Shown here piece after piece: positions 27,933-38,506 of a DNA stretch of 64,000 nucleotides. Within the stretch, counting starts at the first letter, position 1; each line of letters starts with the position of its first letter. The DNA comes from Alloalcanivorax balearicus MACL04 (GTDB taxonomy: Bacteria; Pseudomonadota; Gammaproteobacteria; Pseudomonadales; Alcanivoracaceae). The notes beneath the pieces were generated by a model that was given only the letters and a program-made list of their open reading frames with translations, was not told where the DNA came from and ran no database searches. Where the stretch lies: positions 1 through 64,000 of the forward strand of contig NZ_ARXS01000021.1 of the NCBI RefSeq assembly GCF_025532145.1. The letters run 5' to 3'. A program made the position numbers and the translations under genes.

Positions 27933-28710
27933 GCCTTGTCTGGCAACAGCTTTACGATCGTTGTGTCCGCCCATTACTCATATTTACGGATAGCGGGGCG
28001 CGAACAGTGAAGCCGGTGGTCCCGTGAGCATGACGGGCGGCCCGGGCCGGCACCCTGCTCCCCTATCGGGTCAAGTCAGGGCGCCCCCGGAAACATTTAT
28101 CCTTGCCGCTTCCCGTGCCCGCCCACCCAATCAGAGACGCTCGTTGCGCCCGGTTACCGTGAAAAGATGGCCTCCGATGCGCGATCGGAACGCTGATGAC
28201 AGACTCATGTCGGCCGCGGCAGGCCAACGGCGACGCGCAGCGACCATTCGCCGTCAAGATCAGACCGCCCGCCCCGCCCGACCATGATGACGTCGCGAGA
28301 ACTCCCACCGGAGCGCGACGCTGCAGCATGACCTCCCGGGCCGCATCAATGCCCGGCAGGTTGCCGACAACCTAAACAGGCGGACTGCAGCCAGGCTGAA
28401 GACAGAGAACCGGTATACAGACAAACCAAAGTTTACCCGGTCCGGCGCCAAGCAAATCCAGGCGCCGGGCACAGCGTGAAGCACAACCACGGGGCATGAC
28501 ATCCCCGGCGCAACACCAACGGAACGACTTCCTATATCCGGAGGAGAAAGAGTAGCGAACAGGCAGAATCATCACCGTCGTCTCCGCGCCTCAAAGCGCC
28601 GTAACACGTGACGTCAATGCCTGCGCGGCTTTTTCTCGTTCAGGGTCAGGGTCTGATACCGGCACCAAGCCGGCCCGCTGCATGCCGCCACGAAACAACG
28701 TGGTAGCACA
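27933..28710 (+). other. long 5-prime leader region of rne
   Basis: About 770 nt without a recognisable protein-coding gene between the predicted promoter and the rne ATG, GC-rich and able to form many local stems. Long leaders mediating autoregulation by RNase E are established for E. coli rne (about 361 nt); an equivalent role here is inference. Short open frames in this stretch lack ribosome sites or family resemblance. Confidence 0.45.
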
Positions 28711-31700
28711 ATGAAACGTATGTTGATCAACGCCGCCCATCCCGAAGAGGTTCGGGTGGCCCTGGTGGACGGCCAGCGTCTTTATGACCTGGATATCGAA
28801 CACCGCTCCCGCGAGCAGAAAAAAGCCAATATCTACAAAGGCAAGATCACTCGCATTGAACCCTCTCTTGAAGCCGCTTTCGTGGACTTCGGCGCCGAAC
28901 GCCATGGTTTTCTGCCGCTGAAGGAAATTTCCCGTCAGTACTTCACCAAGGATCCCAAGGACATCCAGGGTCGCATCAATATCAAGGATGTGATCAAGGA
29001 AGGTCAGGAAGTGATCATCCAGGTGGACAAGGAAGAGCGTGGCAACAAAGGCGCCGCCCTGACCACCTTCATCAGCCTGGCCGGCCGGTACCTGGTGCTG
29101 ATGCCCAACAACCCGCGCGCCGGCGGCATTTCCCGCCGTATCGAGGGCGAGGAACGGCAGCAGCTCAAGGAAGCCCTGGCCAGCCTCAAACTGCCCGACG
29201 AAATGGGCGTGATCGTGCGCACCGCCGGTCTCGGCCGTGGCGCCGAGGAACTGCAATGGGACCTGGATTACCTGCTCAAATTGTGGGATTCCATTTCCGA
29301 AGCATCGCAGTCCCGCAAAGCCCCGTTCCTGATCTATCAGGAATCCAATGTCATCATCCGCGCCATCCGCGACTACCTGCGCAAGGACATCGGCGAGGTG
29401 CTGATCGACTCCGAGAAGGTGTTCGAGGAAGCCCAGGCCTTCGTCCAGCAGGTGATGGCCGACTACAAGCACAAGATCAAACTCTATAACGAGGAGATCC
29501 CGCTGTTCTCCCGTTTCCAGATCGAATCCCAGATCGAGACCGCGTTCGAACGGGAAGTGAAACTGCCTTCCGGCGGCTCCATCGTTATCGATCCCACCGA
29601 AGCGCTGGTGTCCATCGACATCAACTCCTCCCGTGCCACCAAGGGCGCGGACATCGAGGAAACCGCCCTGCAGACCAACCTGGAAGCCGCCGACGAGATC
29701 GCCCGGCAACTGCGTCTGCGGGATATCGGCGGCCTGATCGTGGTGGACTTCATCGATATGGGGCCGGCCCGTAATCAGCGCGAAGTGGAAAATCGCATGC
29801 GCGACGCCCTGGAAGCGGACCGCGCCCGTATTCAGCTCGGCCGTATTTCACGCTTCGGTCTGCTGGAACTGTCCCGTCAGCGACTGCGTCCCAGCCTCGG
29901 TGAGACCTCCAGCATCGTCTGCCCGCGCTGTAATGGGCAGGGCCATATCCGTGACGTGAAGTCCCTGGCACTGAGCATCCTGCGCCTGATCGAAGAAGAG
30001 GTGATGAAGGAGCGCACCGGCGAAATCCAGGCCCAGGTGCCGGTGGCCGTGGGCACCTTCCTGCTCAACGAAAAACGTCCCGTGCTACGCGATATCGAAA
30101 CCGCGCATAACGCCCGGGTAGTGGTGATTCCCAACCCGAACCTGGAAACGCCCCACTTCCTGGTCGAGCGGATCCGCGACGATCAAGTCAAATCGCAGAC
30201 CAGCCACGAGCTGGAACTGGTGGACAACAGCGCCGAGGAGCCCGTCACCAATACCCAGGAAGCCCCGGCGAAACCCCAGGAGCCGGCGGTCAAGCTGATC
30301 ACTCCGGACACCGCCCCGCCAACACCCAAGGCGCAACCGGCGGCCGCGGCACCTGCACCCGCACCGGCGGCCGAAAGCACTCCCGGCCTGTTCGCCCGAC
30401 TGCTGGGCTGGTTCGCTGCCGTGTTCGGTGGCGGTGCCGGCCAGGAACAGAAACAGGAATCCAAGGGCGGCCAGAAAGACGGACGCCGCCAGCAGGAGCG
30501 CGCTCCGCAAAACCGTGACCAGCGCGGCAACCGCGACAAAGAGCGTGGCCGCCGTCAGCCGGAGCGGGGCAACAACCGCAATAATCGCAACCGGCGGGAT
30601 GACTCGGAGCAGCAGGACGATAACCGTCGTGGTAACCGTGGCAACCAGAATCGCAACCGCAACAAGGCGGAGGGGCGCGACGGTGACAACGCCGGCGGCG
30701 GCAATAACCGCCGCGGGCGCAACCGCGGTGGCGACCGTTCCTCGGACAACAAGAGCACGGACAATAAATCCAGCGACGCCAAGTCCAGCGATACCAAGGC
30801 CACTGATGCCAAGGCGAATGACAGCCAGGGACGTCAGGAACGTCGCGGCGAAGGCCCCAAAGCCAACCGCCGCCAGGAAGCCAAGGATGATCGCCCGCTG
30901 CGCGAACGCGAACGGCCGCGCAAGAGCCAGGACGACCGCAAAGCTCAGCAGCAGGACGCTCAACAGCAAAACTCTCAGCAGCAAAGCAGTGGCGACACCC
31001 AGCAGCGCAAGGACCAGCAGCACAAGGAAGAGCCCCGCAACGACGGCAACAAGGCCGCTGCGCAACGGGACAACGACCAGCGCCGCAATGATCAGCGCCA
31101 GCAAAACGCCGGCCGTGATGAGTCCCAGGCGGACAACAAGCTGGACGTCGGCAAGGGCGGCGCTGCGGTTCAACCGCCGTTGATGACCAGCGAAGACAAT
31201 ACGCCGGGACGCGATCAGGAACGCGGCGACAGTCGTCCGCCCAAGGCCAAGCTGGTTCCGGCCCAGGAAGGTGGCGAAGGCAATATGCAAGCCGACCAGG
31301 CACCGGCTCAGGCCAAACCAGCTCAAGAGGCTCCGGCGGAGCAACAAAAGGACACCTCCCGGCAGCAGCATGGCGAGCCCGTGAGCAAGCCGCAGCAGCC
31401 GGAACAGGAAACCAAGCAGGAAGCGCCAAAGCCCGCCGCCGAAGCGCCGGCCCGGGACGAGCAACCGGTAGCCTCCGCCGAAGCGGAAGAGCAGCCGGTA
31501 CGGCGTGCCGGTAACGATCCGCGCCAGCGTAACCGCCAGGCCGCGGCCCAGGCCCAGGCCGAGACCAAGCCGCAAGCGTCCGAGCCGGAACACACCAACA
31601 GCGGCCCGGCCACGCAACCGGAACCGATGGGCAAACCGGTAGAAGAAAAACCGGCGGCGGAAAAACCGCAACCGGTGGTTGAGCCAGCCCCTGCTTCAGT

Positions 31701-32085
31701 CAAGGCCGCGGAGAAAGCGCCGGAAAAAACCGAGGACAGCAAGCCGGCCGAAGCCGAGCAGCCGAAACCGGCAGCGCCGGCCGCTGAACCGAAAACGGAA
31801 CAGAAAGCTGAGCCGAAAGCGGAACCGACGGCCGAAACGTCCCCCACGGACGACGCCAAGCCGGAGGCAGACAGCAAACCGGTGGAAGCAGCAAAGCCGG
31901 CAGTCAGCCCGGAACAGCCGGCACCGGCGAGCGACGCCAAAGGCACCGGCTCCGAAGCCGCGCCTCAAGCGCCGACCGCCGCTCCGCAAGGCCGGGCCAG
32001 CAATGACCCGCGCCAGCGCCGTCGTCAGCAACAGCAGGCGGCCGCCGCGGCGGACAGCGCCAAGGACGCCAGCACCGGCGACTGA
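28711..32085 (+). CDS. rne: ribonuclease E
   Basis: A 1124-residue endoribonuclease, the scaffold of the RNA degradosome and key enzyme for mRNA turnover and rRNA/tRNA processing. The catalytic half (1-about 520) starts [20 protein letters not shown] and carries the S1 domain (about 35-120), the 5-prime sensor region, the metal Asp residues in SIDINSS (about 303) and VVDFIDMG (about 346), and the Zn-link CPRCNGQG (about 405). The C-terminal 600 residues are low-complexity: an RG/RN-rich stretch (about 590-690), KSSD/ATDAK repeats, Gln-rich runs, then Ala/Pro/Glu/Lys repeats. An NDPRQR motif occurs twice (about 935 and 1098). A terminator follows directly. Confidence 0.97.
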   Translation: MKRMLINAAHPEEVRVALVDGQRLYDLDIEHRSREQKKANIYKGKITRIEPSLEAAFVDFGAERHGFLPLKEISRQYFTKDPKDIQGRINIKDVIKEGQEVIIQVDKEERGNKGAALTTFISLAGRYLVLMPNNPRAGGISRRIEGEERQQLKEALASLKLPDEMGVIVRTAGLGRGAEELQWDLDYLLKLWDSISEASQSRKAPFLIYQESNVIIRAIRDYLRKDIGEVLIDSEKVFEEAQAFVQQVMADYKHKIKLYNEEIPLFSRFQIESQIETAFEREVKLPSGGSIVIDPTEALVSIDINSSRATKGADIEETALQTNLEAADEIARQLRLRDIGGLIVVDFIDMGPARNQREVENRMRDALEADRARIQLGRISRFGLLELSRQRLRPSLGETSSIVCPRCNGQGHIRDVKSLALSILRLIEEEVMKERTGEIQAQVPVAVGTFLLNEKRPVLRDIETAHNARVVVIPNPNLETPHFLVERIRDDQVKSQTSHELELVDNSAEEPVTNTQEAPAKPQEPAVKLITPDTAPPTPKAQPAAAAPAPAPAAESTPGLFARLLGWFAAVFGGGAGQEQKQESKGGQKDGRRQQERAPQNRDQRGNRDKERGRRQPERGNNRNNRNRRDDSEQQDDNRRGNRGNQNRNRNKAEGRDGDNAGGGNNRRGRNRGGDRSSDNKSTDNKSSDAKSSDTKATDAKANDSQGRQERRGEGPKANRRQEAKDDRPLRERERPRKSQDDRKAQQQDAQQQNSQQQSSGDTQQRKDQQHKEEPRNDGNKAAAQRDNDQRRNDQRQQNAGRDESQADNKLDVGKGGAAVQPPLMTSEDNTPGRDQERGDSRPPKAKLVPAQEGGEGNMQADQAPAQAKPAQEAPAEQQKDTSRQQHGEPVSKPQQPEQETKQEAPKPAAEAPARDEQPVASAEAEEQPVRRAGNDPRQRNRQAAAQAQAETKPQASEPEHTNSGPATQPEPMGKPVEEKPAAEKPQPVVEPAPASVKAAEKAPEKTEDSKPAEAEQPKPAAPAAEPKTEQKAEPKAEPTAETSPTDDAKPEADSKPVEAAKPAVSPEQPAPASDAKGTGSEAAPQAPTAAPQGRASNDPRQRRRQQQQAAAAADSAKDASTGD

Positions 32086-32106
32086 TGCCCTGATCCTTCA
32101 GGCATG

Positions 32107-32143
32107 AAAAAGCCCTCGCCGGGTTACCGGCGAGGGCTTTTTT
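32107..32143 (+). terminator. rho-independent terminator of rne
   Basis: AGCCCTCGCC pairs with GGCGAGGGCT around GGGTTACC-type loop bases, followed by six T residues. Directly after it lies a palindrome, ACCGCC-ATGGAC-GGCGGT (32147-32164). Confidence 0.9.
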
Positions 32144-32146
32144 ATG

Positions 32147-32164
32147 ACCGCCATGGACGGCGGT
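32147..32164. repeat. ATGGAC-loop palindrome after the rne terminator
   Basis: Arms ACCGCC and GGCGGT enclose ATGGAC. The same six-base centre occurs at 19831-19836 near the acpP terminator between different complementary arms. Confidence 0.5.
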
Positions 32165-32170
32165 GACCCT

Positions 32171-32266
32171 GGCTACGAAGCCGCTGTGGGAGCTTGCCTG
32201 CAAGCGAATGGGCTTCCGGGCACCAAGATTCGCTTGCAGGCAAGCTCCCACAGCGGCTTCATAGCC
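32171..32266. repeat. REP-like palindrome, copy E
   Basis: Arms of about 40 bp: GCCGCTGTGGGAGCTTGCCT, GCAAGCGAAT, a centre of about 17 bp, then the complement ending GCGGCTTCATAGCC. It is one of the best-preserved copies and lies between the convergent rne and murB genes. The remaining bases to 32346 show nothing. Confidence 0.85.
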
Positions 32267-32346
32267 CTCTCTGAATTAGTGTTCCCAGCACCTGCCGATA
32301 TGGCATTGCGGAAATTCACAAGCCAGAGCGTCAGACTCTCCTGAAA

Positions 32347-33381
32347 TTACGGGACACCAATGGCTCCCGGCATCAACACCGGCTCCTGTTCCAGCTCCAC
32401 GCCGAAGCGCTGCCGCACGTCTTCCCTAACCGCCGCCGCGAGACTCAATACATCAACGGCGGTGGCGCCACCATGATTCACCAGTACCAGCGCCTGCTGG
32501 TCGTGCATGCCCACCGGGCCAAGACGGCGGCCCTTCCAGCCGCTGCGCTCGATGAGCCAGCCGGCGGCGAGCTTACGGCCTTCTTCCACTGGGAAAGAAA
32601 CCAGTTCTGGATCGCGCTGCAGAAGCCGCTGATAGTGCTTCGGGGAGACCACCGGATTCTTGAAAAAACTGCCAGCGTTGGGCAGCTTCGCCGGATCCGG
32701 CAGTTTGCTTTGGCGCAACGCGATGACGGCTTCGCGCACCCGCGCCGGCGTCACCGGCCCGTCTCCTTCGAGCCGCTCCGCCAGCCCGCCATAGTCCAAT
32801 CGGAAAGAGTCCAATCGGCAGTCGCTGCCACGACGCAGCTTCAAAGTCAGGTGGGTAATAATGAATTCACCCCGGCAGCGGCTCTTGAACAGGCTGTCCC
32901 GATAGGCGAATTCGCACTGGTCGGCATCGAAGCTGATGTTGCTGCCGTCTTCCACCGACACCGCTTCCACCGTCGATACCACGTCCGCCAGCTCCACACC
33001 GTAGGCACCGATGTTCTGGAATGGCGCCGCGCCGACATTGCCGGGAATCAGGGAGAGATTTTCCAGACCCTGCCAGCCGGCGGCGATGGTGTCCGCCACC
33101 AGCCGGTCCCAGACCACGCCCGCGCCAACCCGCACCAGGGCCCGGTCCTCATCCACCTGCCGGTAGCTTACCTCGTCGAAAACCGGCATCACGGTCAGGC
33201 CGGGCAAATCCCCGGTCAGCACCAGGTTGCTGCCACCACCGAGTACGAACAGCGGGTCCGCCCCGCGCCCGGTCAACACTCGGGCCAGTTCATCCACATC
33301 GGCGGGACGGGCCAGCCGCTCGGCGCGGGCCGGCAGGGCCAGGGTATTGGCGGTGCTCAGATCCACATCGGTGTCGATCAC
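32347..33381 (-). CDS. murB: UDP-N-acetylenolpyruvoylglucosamine reductase
   Basis: A 344-residue FAD enzyme that makes UDP-MurNAc. It has VLGGGSNLVL (FAD binding), GWQGLENLSLIPGNVGAAPFQNIGAYG (about 86-112), YRDSLFK, the catalytic Ser in LPNAGSFFKNP and the C-terminal VRQRFGVELEQEPVLM. It is the E. coli-type (type I) MurB in length. I favour GTG 33381, which overlaps the TGA of the upstream phosphatase gene as in the other junctions of this operon; GTG 33408 is an alternative. Confidence 0.93.
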   Translation of the reverse strand: MIDTDVDLSTANTLALPARAERLARPADVDELARVLTGRGADPLFVLGGGSNLVLTGDLPGLTVMPVFDEVSYRQVDEDRALVRVGAGVVWDRLVADTIAAGWQGLENLSLIPGNVGAAPFQNIGAYGVELADVVSTVEAVSVEDGSNISFDADQCEFAYRDSLFKSRCRGEFIITHLTLKLRRGSDCRLDSFRLDYGGLAERLEGDGPVTPARVREAVIALRQSKLPDPAKLPNAGSFFKNPVVSPKHYQRLLQRDPELVSFPVEEGRKLAAGWLIERSGWKGRRLGPVGMHDQQALVLVNHGGATAVDVLSLAAAVREDVRQRFGVELEQEPVLMPGAIGVP

Positions 33382-33863
33382 AGCGATGCCCGCAACTGTT
33401 CCAGCCACAGCTCGCTGGCCCGTTCCACCAGATCCAGCACCTGATCGAAGCCGTCTTCACCACCGTAATAGGGGTCCGGCACTTCTTCCGGCTCGCCCTC
33501 CCCCAGCACTTCCAGGAAACGGACCACCCGTGCGCGGCTACGGGCCGGCGCCAGTTCGGAGACATCGTGGAAGTTGCTGTGGTCCATGCACAGAATGAGG
33601 TCGAAACGGTGAAAGTCATCCACCGTGATCTGACGGGCACGCAGTTCATCCATGACGTAACCGCGCCGGGCCGCGGCGGCGGCGGCACGGCGGTCCGGGG
33701 CCCGGCCGATGTGCCAGTCACCGGTGCCGGCGCTGTCGATCTCCAACTGGCCGTTCAGCCCCGCCGAGGCCACCCGCTGGCGGAATACCGCCTCGGCGGT
33801 GGGCGAACGGCAGATATTGCCCAGACAAACGAACAATACCGCCGGCTTGTCAGCATCAGTCAT
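33378..33863 (-). CDS. low-molecular-weight protein tyrosine phosphatase
   Basis: A 161-residue LMW-PTP. The P-loop [13 protein letters not shown] (about 12-24; CX5RS) and the general acid in [10 protein letters not shown] are both present. In this chromosomal setting its target is unknown; in relatives the gene is called ptpA. It starts 8 nt inside the end of kdsB and ends in a GTGA overlap with murB. Confidence 0.93.
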   Translation of the reverse strand: MTDADKPAVLFVCLGNICRSPTAEAVFRQRVASAGLNGQLEIDSAGTGDWHIGRAPDRRAAAAAARRGYVMDELRARQITVDDFHRFDLILCMDHSNFHDVSELAPARSRARVVRFLEVLGEGEPEEVPDPYYGGEDGFDQVLDLVERASELWLEQLRASL

Positions 33864-34620
33864 GCGCCCCTCCCCGCAGCAGAGTCCGCATGCGTTCCAG
33901 ATCCTCCGGCGTATCCACGCCACCGGGCACGTCCTTGCAGGCCGGCGCCACATGAATCGCCGCGCCATTAGCCAGTGCCCGCAATTGTTCCAGGGATTCC
34001 AGTTTCTCCAGCGGCGCCGGCGGCCAGTTGACGAACTGGTGCAGAAAACCAGCACGGTAGGCATAGATACCAATGTGCCGCCACCATTCCCCGTCACCAA
34101 GCTGCTCTCGATCCTTGGCGAACGCGGTGCGATCCCAGGGAATCGGCGCCCGCGAGAAATACAGGGCGCGGCCACGGTTGTCGAACACCACCTTGCAAAT
34201 GTCCGCGCTGAACAGGTCCCCGGCGGCGGTGATCGGCTCGCATAACGTGGCCATCTGACAATCCGGATTGGCGGCCAGATTTTCCGCCACCTGATTGATC
34301 ACCTCCGGCGGAATCAGGGGCTCGTCCCCCTGCACATTGACGATGATGTCGTCGTCGGCGAGCCCCAGTTGCGTCACCACTTCCTGCAAACGATCGGTAC
34401 CGGATGGATGGTCCGGCCGCGTCATCACCACCGGACAGCATTCGCCCACGGCATCGGCGATACGCGGATCATCGGTGGCCACCCACACCTGCCCGGCGGC
34501 GCTGAGCAGGCAGCGCTCCGCCACCCGCAACACCATCGGCTTACCGGCCAGATCCGCCAACGCCTTGCCCGGCAGACGCGCCGACGCATAGCGGGCCGGC
34601 ACCACCACGGAAAAACTCAT
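33856..34620 (-). CDS. kdsB: 3-deoxy-manno-octulosonate cytidylyltransferase
   Basis: A 254-residue enzyme that activates Kdo as CMP-Kdo for lipopolysaccharide. The N-terminus [20 protein letters not shown] is diagnostic, followed by [15 protein letters not shown] and [12 protein letters not shown]. The ATG at 34620 overlaps the lpxK stop by 4 nt. The small Trm112/YcaR-type gene found between lpxK and kdsB in E. coli and Pseudomonas is absent. Confidence 0.96.
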   Translation of the reverse strand: MSFSVVVPARYASARLPGKALADLAGKPMVLRVAERCLLSAAGQVWVATDDPRIADAVGECCPVVMTRPDHPSGTDRLQEVVTQLGLADDDIIVNVQGDEPLIPPEVINQVAENLAANPDCQMATLCEPITAAGDLFSADICKVVFDNRGRALYFSRAPIPWDRTAFAKDREQLGDGEWWRHIGIYAYRAGFLHQFVNWPPAPLEKLESLEQLRALANGAAIHVAPACKDVPGGVDTPEDLERMRTLLRGGAHD

Positions 34621-35648
34621 TCTCTCTCCTTCTCGACGGATTCCAGCGCCGCTGCGGACGGCGCCGCCCCCGGATTCAATGCGCGGTCGATCATGGCGTC
34701 CAGCACCGTTTCCGGCAAGGCGGCCCGCACCGGCAGCATCCATAGACGGGTATTGTCGAAGCCCTGGCATTTCACCGCGTCTTTCTCGGTCATCACCACC
34801 GGGCGACCATCGGCGAACGCCAGATCCTCGGGTTTAAAAGCATGGTGGTCGGCAAACGCATGCGGCGTCACCGCCAGCCCCAGTACCGCCAGGGAACGAA
34901 AGAAACGCTCCGGATGGCCAATACCGGCAACGCCGTGCACGGCGCCAAAGCGCTCCCGGAACGCCTCCCCGTCCAGGGTCAGCCCATCGCTCAGACGGGT
35001 CAGTTTACCGGGTTTGAGATGCATGGTGACGGCCCGCGGCCAGACGCCGCCATTGGCCACCAGAAAATCCACCTGATCAAGACGGCTGGCCGGTTCTCGC
35101 AGCGGGCCGGCGGGCAGGCAGCGGCCATTGCCGAGCCCCCGGCGGGCATCGATCACCACGATCTCGGCGGAACGGGGCAAGGCATAATGCTGCAGGCCAT
35201 CGTCACTGATCACCAGGTCCGGTGCCAGCTCACGCACCACATAGTTCAAGGCACGGTCGCGGCGCGGATCCAGCACCACCGGCACCCCGGCCCGGCGCAC
35301 AATCAACAGTGGCTCATCGCCGACCACCGCCGGGTCGCTGGACGGTGTCACGGTCATCGGGTATCGGCCGGCCTTGCCACCATAGCCCCGGGAGATCACC
35401 ACCACGCTGAGGCCACGCTCGCTGGCGCGCTGCGCCAGAGCCACCACCAGCGGGGTCTTGCCGGTGCCACCGACGGTGACATTGCCGACCACCAGCACCG
35501 GCACCGGCGGCACTGTCCGCTGCCGTCGGAAGGCAGCCAGACGGCGCCCGGCCACCCGCCCCACCAGCCACCCCAGAGGGCGTAGCGGCGTCAGCCAGGG
35601 GCTGCCTTGATACCAGCCCCGCTCCACGCGGCGGGCAAAATCAGTCAT
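34617..35648 (-). CDS. lpxK: tetraacyldisaccharide 4-prime-kinase
   Basis: A 343-residue inner-membrane kinase that phosphorylates the lipid A precursor. It has the P-loop [17 protein letters not shown], preceded by an N-terminal membrane-associated helix ([16 protein letters not shown]), then [22 protein letters not shown] and the FADHHAF stretch. The ATG at 35648 lies 8 nt inside the end of msbA, giving tight coupling with the lipid A flippase. Confidence 0.95.
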   Translation of the reverse strand: MTDFARRVERGWYQGSPWLTPLRPLGWLVGRVAGRRLAAFRRQRTVPPVPVLVVGNVTVGGTGKTPLVVALAQRASERGLSVVVISRGYGGKAGRYPMTVTPSSDPAVVGDEPLLIVRRAGVPVVLDPRRDRALNYVVRELAPDLVISDDGLQHYALPRSAEIVVIDARRGLGNGRCLPAGPLREPASRLDQVDFLVANGGVWPRAVTMHLKPGKLTRLSDGLTLDGEAFRERFGAVHGVAGIGHPERFFRSLAVLGLAVTPHAFADHHAFKPEDLAFADGRPVVMTEKDAVKCQGFDNTRLWMLPVRAALPETVLDAMIDRALNPGAAPSAAALESVEKERE

Positions 35649-37389
35649 TAACGTCGTCGGCGAAATCCATCTTGTAGAGTTGAGTGTAGAGTCCATTCTT
35701 TTCCAACAGCTCGGCGTGAGTGCCCTGTTCAATCAACTGGCCCTGATCCAGCACCAGAATACGGTCCGCTTTCTCAATAGTGGACAGGCGGTGCGCGATC
35801 ACCAGGGTGGTACGGCCTTCCATCAGACGTTCCAGCGCCTTCTGGATATGGTGTTCCGATTCCGTGTCCAGCGCACTGGTGGCCTCATCCAGAATCAGGA
35901 TCGGGGCGTCCTTGAGCAACGCCCGGGCGATGGCCACGCGCTGGCGCTGGCCACCGGAAAGCTGAGCACCGTCCTGGCCGACCATGGTGTCCAGGCCCTT
36001 GTCCAGGCCCTGAATGAAATCCCAGGCATAGGCGTTACGGGCGGCCTGCTCCACCGCTGCCTCGTCGGCATCGCGCATCTCGCCATAGGCGATGTTGTTG
36101 CGCACGGTATCGTTAAACAGCACCACTTTCTGGCTCACCATGGCGATCTGATGGCGCAATTCCGCCAACTTGTAGTCCGGCAGCGGCACGCCATCGAGCA
36201 GCACCGAGCCCTGGTCCGGATCGAAGAACCGGGGGAGCATGGCGGAGATGGTGCTCTTGCCGGCGCCGGAGCGGCCAATCAGCGCCACCGTCTCACCGCT
36301 GCGAATGGAGAAACTGAGATTACGCAGCACCGGCTGATTCGGGTCGTAGCCGAAGGTGACATCGCGGAACTCCACGTTACCCTCGGTGCGCGGCAGTGTC
36401 AGCTGTCCCAGGTCCTGCTCCACCGGACGGTCCATCAATTCAAACAAGGAGGCGGCGCCGGTAACGCCACGCTGGATCTTGACGTTGACGTCGGTGAGCT
36501 GCTTGAGCGGTTTCTGCACCATGCCGGCGGCGGCGATGTAGGACAGGAAACCGCCCACGGTAAGCTGCTCGCCCATCATCGTGATATACAAATAAGTGAT
36601 GGCGCCAATACCCACCGCCACGAACAGTTGCACAATCACCGTGGAGGCGATCTTACTGGCATTGAGCTTGGTGTTCTGGCGCGCGAACCGGCGGCTGACA
36701 CTGTGAAAGCGGTCCCCTTCCAGTTTCTGACCACCAAAAATCTTCACCGCCTGATTGCCCTCGATGGCTTCACCGAGAAACTGGGTGATGTTACCCATGG
36801 ACGACTGAATGCGGCGGCTGATATGGCGGAACCGTTTACTGGTGACGTTCACCACCAGGCCGATCACCGGCGCCACCACCAGCAGAATCAGCGTCAGTTT
36901 CCAGTTCTGATAGAACAGGAACGCCATCAGCCCGATCACCGTCAGTCCTTCCCGGAAAATCACCATCACCGCGTCGGTGCCGGCGCTGGTCACCTGCTGA
37001 GCATCGAAGATGATCTTGGACATGATGCGGCCGGAAGCATTGTTGTTGTACTCCGACTGAGGCAGCCGCAGCACATGGCCAAACACTTCATTACGCATGA
37101 AATAGACGATTTCCTGGGCCACCCAGGCCAGGGTGTAACTGCCAAGGAACTGCCCGAGGCCCTGAGCCAGGGCGATGATCAGTGGCGCGATGGACACCAC
37201 CAGCACCCGGTAAGGCTGTGGATCCAGCACGGTTTCACCCAGATAGCCGGCCAGTTGAGCGGCGGCGGCCTGGGTGCCGGCATAGATGGCATAGCCGAAA
37301 AAACTGGCGAGTAACAGAAACCAGTGAGGTTTTACATAGCCCAGCAGTCGTTTATACGTTTGCCATGCACTTTCCGATTGTTGGCTCAT
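35641..37389 (-). CDS. msbA: lipid A export ABC transporter MsbA
   Basis: A 582-residue half-transporter with an N-terminal six-helix domain (about 20-310) and a C-terminal ATPase: Walker A in LIGRSGAGKSTIS, the signature LSGGQRQRVAIARALL, Walker B LILDEATSALD and the H-loop in VIAHRLSTI. It flips lipid A-core across the inner membrane. The position before lpxK matches E. coli; in Pseudomonas msbA is elsewhere. It overlaps exbD by 4 nt. Confidence 0.95.
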   Translation of the reverse strand: MSQQSESAWQTYKRLLGYVKPHWFLLLASFFGYAIYAGTQAAAAQLAGYLGETVLDPQPYRVLVVSIAPLIIALAQGLGQFLGSYTLAWVAQEIVYFMRNEVFGHVLRLPQSEYNNNASGRIMSKIIFDAQQVTSAGTDAVMVIFREGLTVIGLMAFLFYQNWKLTLILLVVAPVIGLVVNVTSKRFRHISRRIQSSMGNITQFLGEAIEGNQAVKIFGGQKLEGDRFHSVSRRFARQNTKLNASKIASTVIVQLFVAVGIGAITYLYITMMGEQLTVGGFLSYIAAAGMVQKPLKQLTDVNVKIQRGVTGAASLFELMDRPVEQDLGQLTLPRTEGNVEFRDVTFGYDPNQPVLRNLSFSIRSGETVALIGRSGAGKSTISAMLPRFFDPDQGSVLLDGVPLPDYKLAELRHQIAMVSQKVVLFNDTVRNNIAYGEMRDADEAAVEQAARNAYAWDFIQGLDKGLDTMVGQDGAQLSGGQRQRVAIARALLKDAPILILDEATSALDTESEHHIQKALERLMEGRTTLVIAHRLSTIEKADRILVLDQGQLIEQGTHAELLEKNGLYTQLYKMDFADDVND

Positions 37390-37811
37390 TGGCCCTCTTC
37401 AGCGGCTTCACGTGTAGTGAGCGACAGCTTATCAAAGCCTAGCTGGCCCGCCACGTCCATCACGGTCACCACCGCCTGATAGCTGGCGTAGGCGTCGGCG
37501 GTGATCAACATGGGCCACTCGGTTTTGTCCTGGCCCAGCCGCAACAATGCGGAACGCAGGCCGGCGTCGCTGTTATCGATCAGTTTTTCGCCGTTGATCA
37601 CATACTCACCCGCCGACGACACCAGAATTTCCACCGCCCGGGGCGCCTGTTCCGGCGGTGTGCCCTGCGCTTCCGGCAGAGTCAGCGACAACTGCGTTTC
37701 GCGGGTGAAGGTGGTGGATACCATGAAGAAAATCAACAGCAAAAACACCACATCGATCAACGGCGTCAGGTTGACGCTGATTTCTTCCTGCCGGGGCCGT
37801 GGGAATTTCAC
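37386..37811 (-). CDS. exbD: ExbD/TolR family biopolymer transport protein
   Basis: A 141-residue protein with one membrane helix (LIDVVFLLLIFFMVSTTF) that carries the proton-translocating Asp of the NLTPLIDVVF motif, and a periplasmic domain. It partners ExbB-type protein in a proton-driven motor. Neither tonB nor tolA is nearby, so its client is unknown. The location between exbB-like gene and msbA is the Pseudomonas-type arrangement plus msbA. Confidence 0.92.
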   Translation of the reverse strand: MKFPRPRQEEISVNLTPLIDVVFLLLIFFMVSTTFTRETQLSLTLPEAQGTPPEQAPRAVEILVSSAGEYVINGEKLIDNSDAGLRSALLRLGQDKTEWPMLITADAYASYQAVVTVMDVAGQLGFDKLSLTTREAAEEGQ

Positions 37812-38443
37812 GACTTCGCTCCTTGCCCCTGCTCCGGCTCGCGGTCACCGTGCACCAGATCGACCAGATGCACCGCGTTTTGTTCCAGCCCGACGGTGAT
37901 CTCCTCCACCCGGCGCACAAAGAAACGGTGGAAGAAAATCGCCGGAATCGCCACCACCAGGCCGCCGGCGGTGGTCAGCAGGGCCTGGGAAATACCACCG
38001 GCAAGCTGGGCCGCGTCGCCGGTGCCGTGAATCATGATCGCGGCGAACACGTCGATCATGCCCACCACCGTGCCAAGCAGGCCCAGCAAGGGTGTGATGG
38101 CGGCGACCGAGCCCAGCGTCGCCAGATACTTCTCGAGGTCGTGGACCACCCCGGTGGCCGCCTCCTGAATACTCTCCTTCATGATCTCGCGGCCATGGCG
38201 GGCATTGGCCAGCCCCGCCGCCAGAATCACACCGAGGGCGGACTGCGATTTCAAGGTTTCCAGCCGCTCATCGGACAGTTGCCCTTTCTTCAACCACCCC
38301 TGCACTTCCGCCAGAGTGCCCGCCGGCGCCAGCCGGGACGGACGTAAAGTCCAGAACCGTTCCGCCACGATGGCCAGCGCCACCACCGAACAGATCAGGA
38401 TCGGGAGCATCATCCAGCCCCCGGACTGCACCAATTCCTGCAC
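37808..38443 (-). CDS. exbB: MotA/TolQ/ExbB family proton channel
   Basis: A 211-residue membrane protein: an N-terminal helix (SGGWMMLPILICSVVALAIVA, positions about 6-26) and two C-terminal helices (LATLGSVAAITPLLGLLGTV and the ISQALLTTAGGLVVAIPAIF region). It forms the ExbB ring around ExbD. I use the GTG at 38443, eight bases after AGGGG, which aligns with relatives starting WELVKAGGWMM-like; the upstream in-frame ATG (38485) would add a polar tail. It overlaps exbD by 4 nt. Confidence 0.92.
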   Translation of the reverse strand: MQELVQSGGWMMLPILICSVVALAIVAERFWTLRPSRLAPAGTLAEVQGWLKKGQLSDERLETLKSQSALGVILAAGLANARHGREIMKESIQEAATGVVHDLEKYLATLGSVAAITPLLGLLGTVVGMIDVFAAIMIHGTGDAAQLAGGISQALLTTAGGLVVAIPAIFFHRFFVRRVEEITVGLEQNAVHLVDLVHGDREPEQGQGAKS

Positions 38444-38506
38444 GTTATTATCCCCTTGCTCAGTTGCGGTGGCGCGCCGCGACATCAGGCCAATCCGGTA
38501 ACCCCC

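Noticed and set aside
28024-28287. Small plus-strand frame within the rne leader
   Set aside because: No ribosome site, no family resemblance, arginine/alanine-rich composition as expected by chance in GC-rich DNA.
30085-31671. 528-codon minus-strand frame rich in Leu/Val/Arg opposite rne
   Set aside because: Complement of the repetitive Ala/Gln/Lys codons of the RNase E tail; no start signal or family match, membrane-like composition is an artefact.
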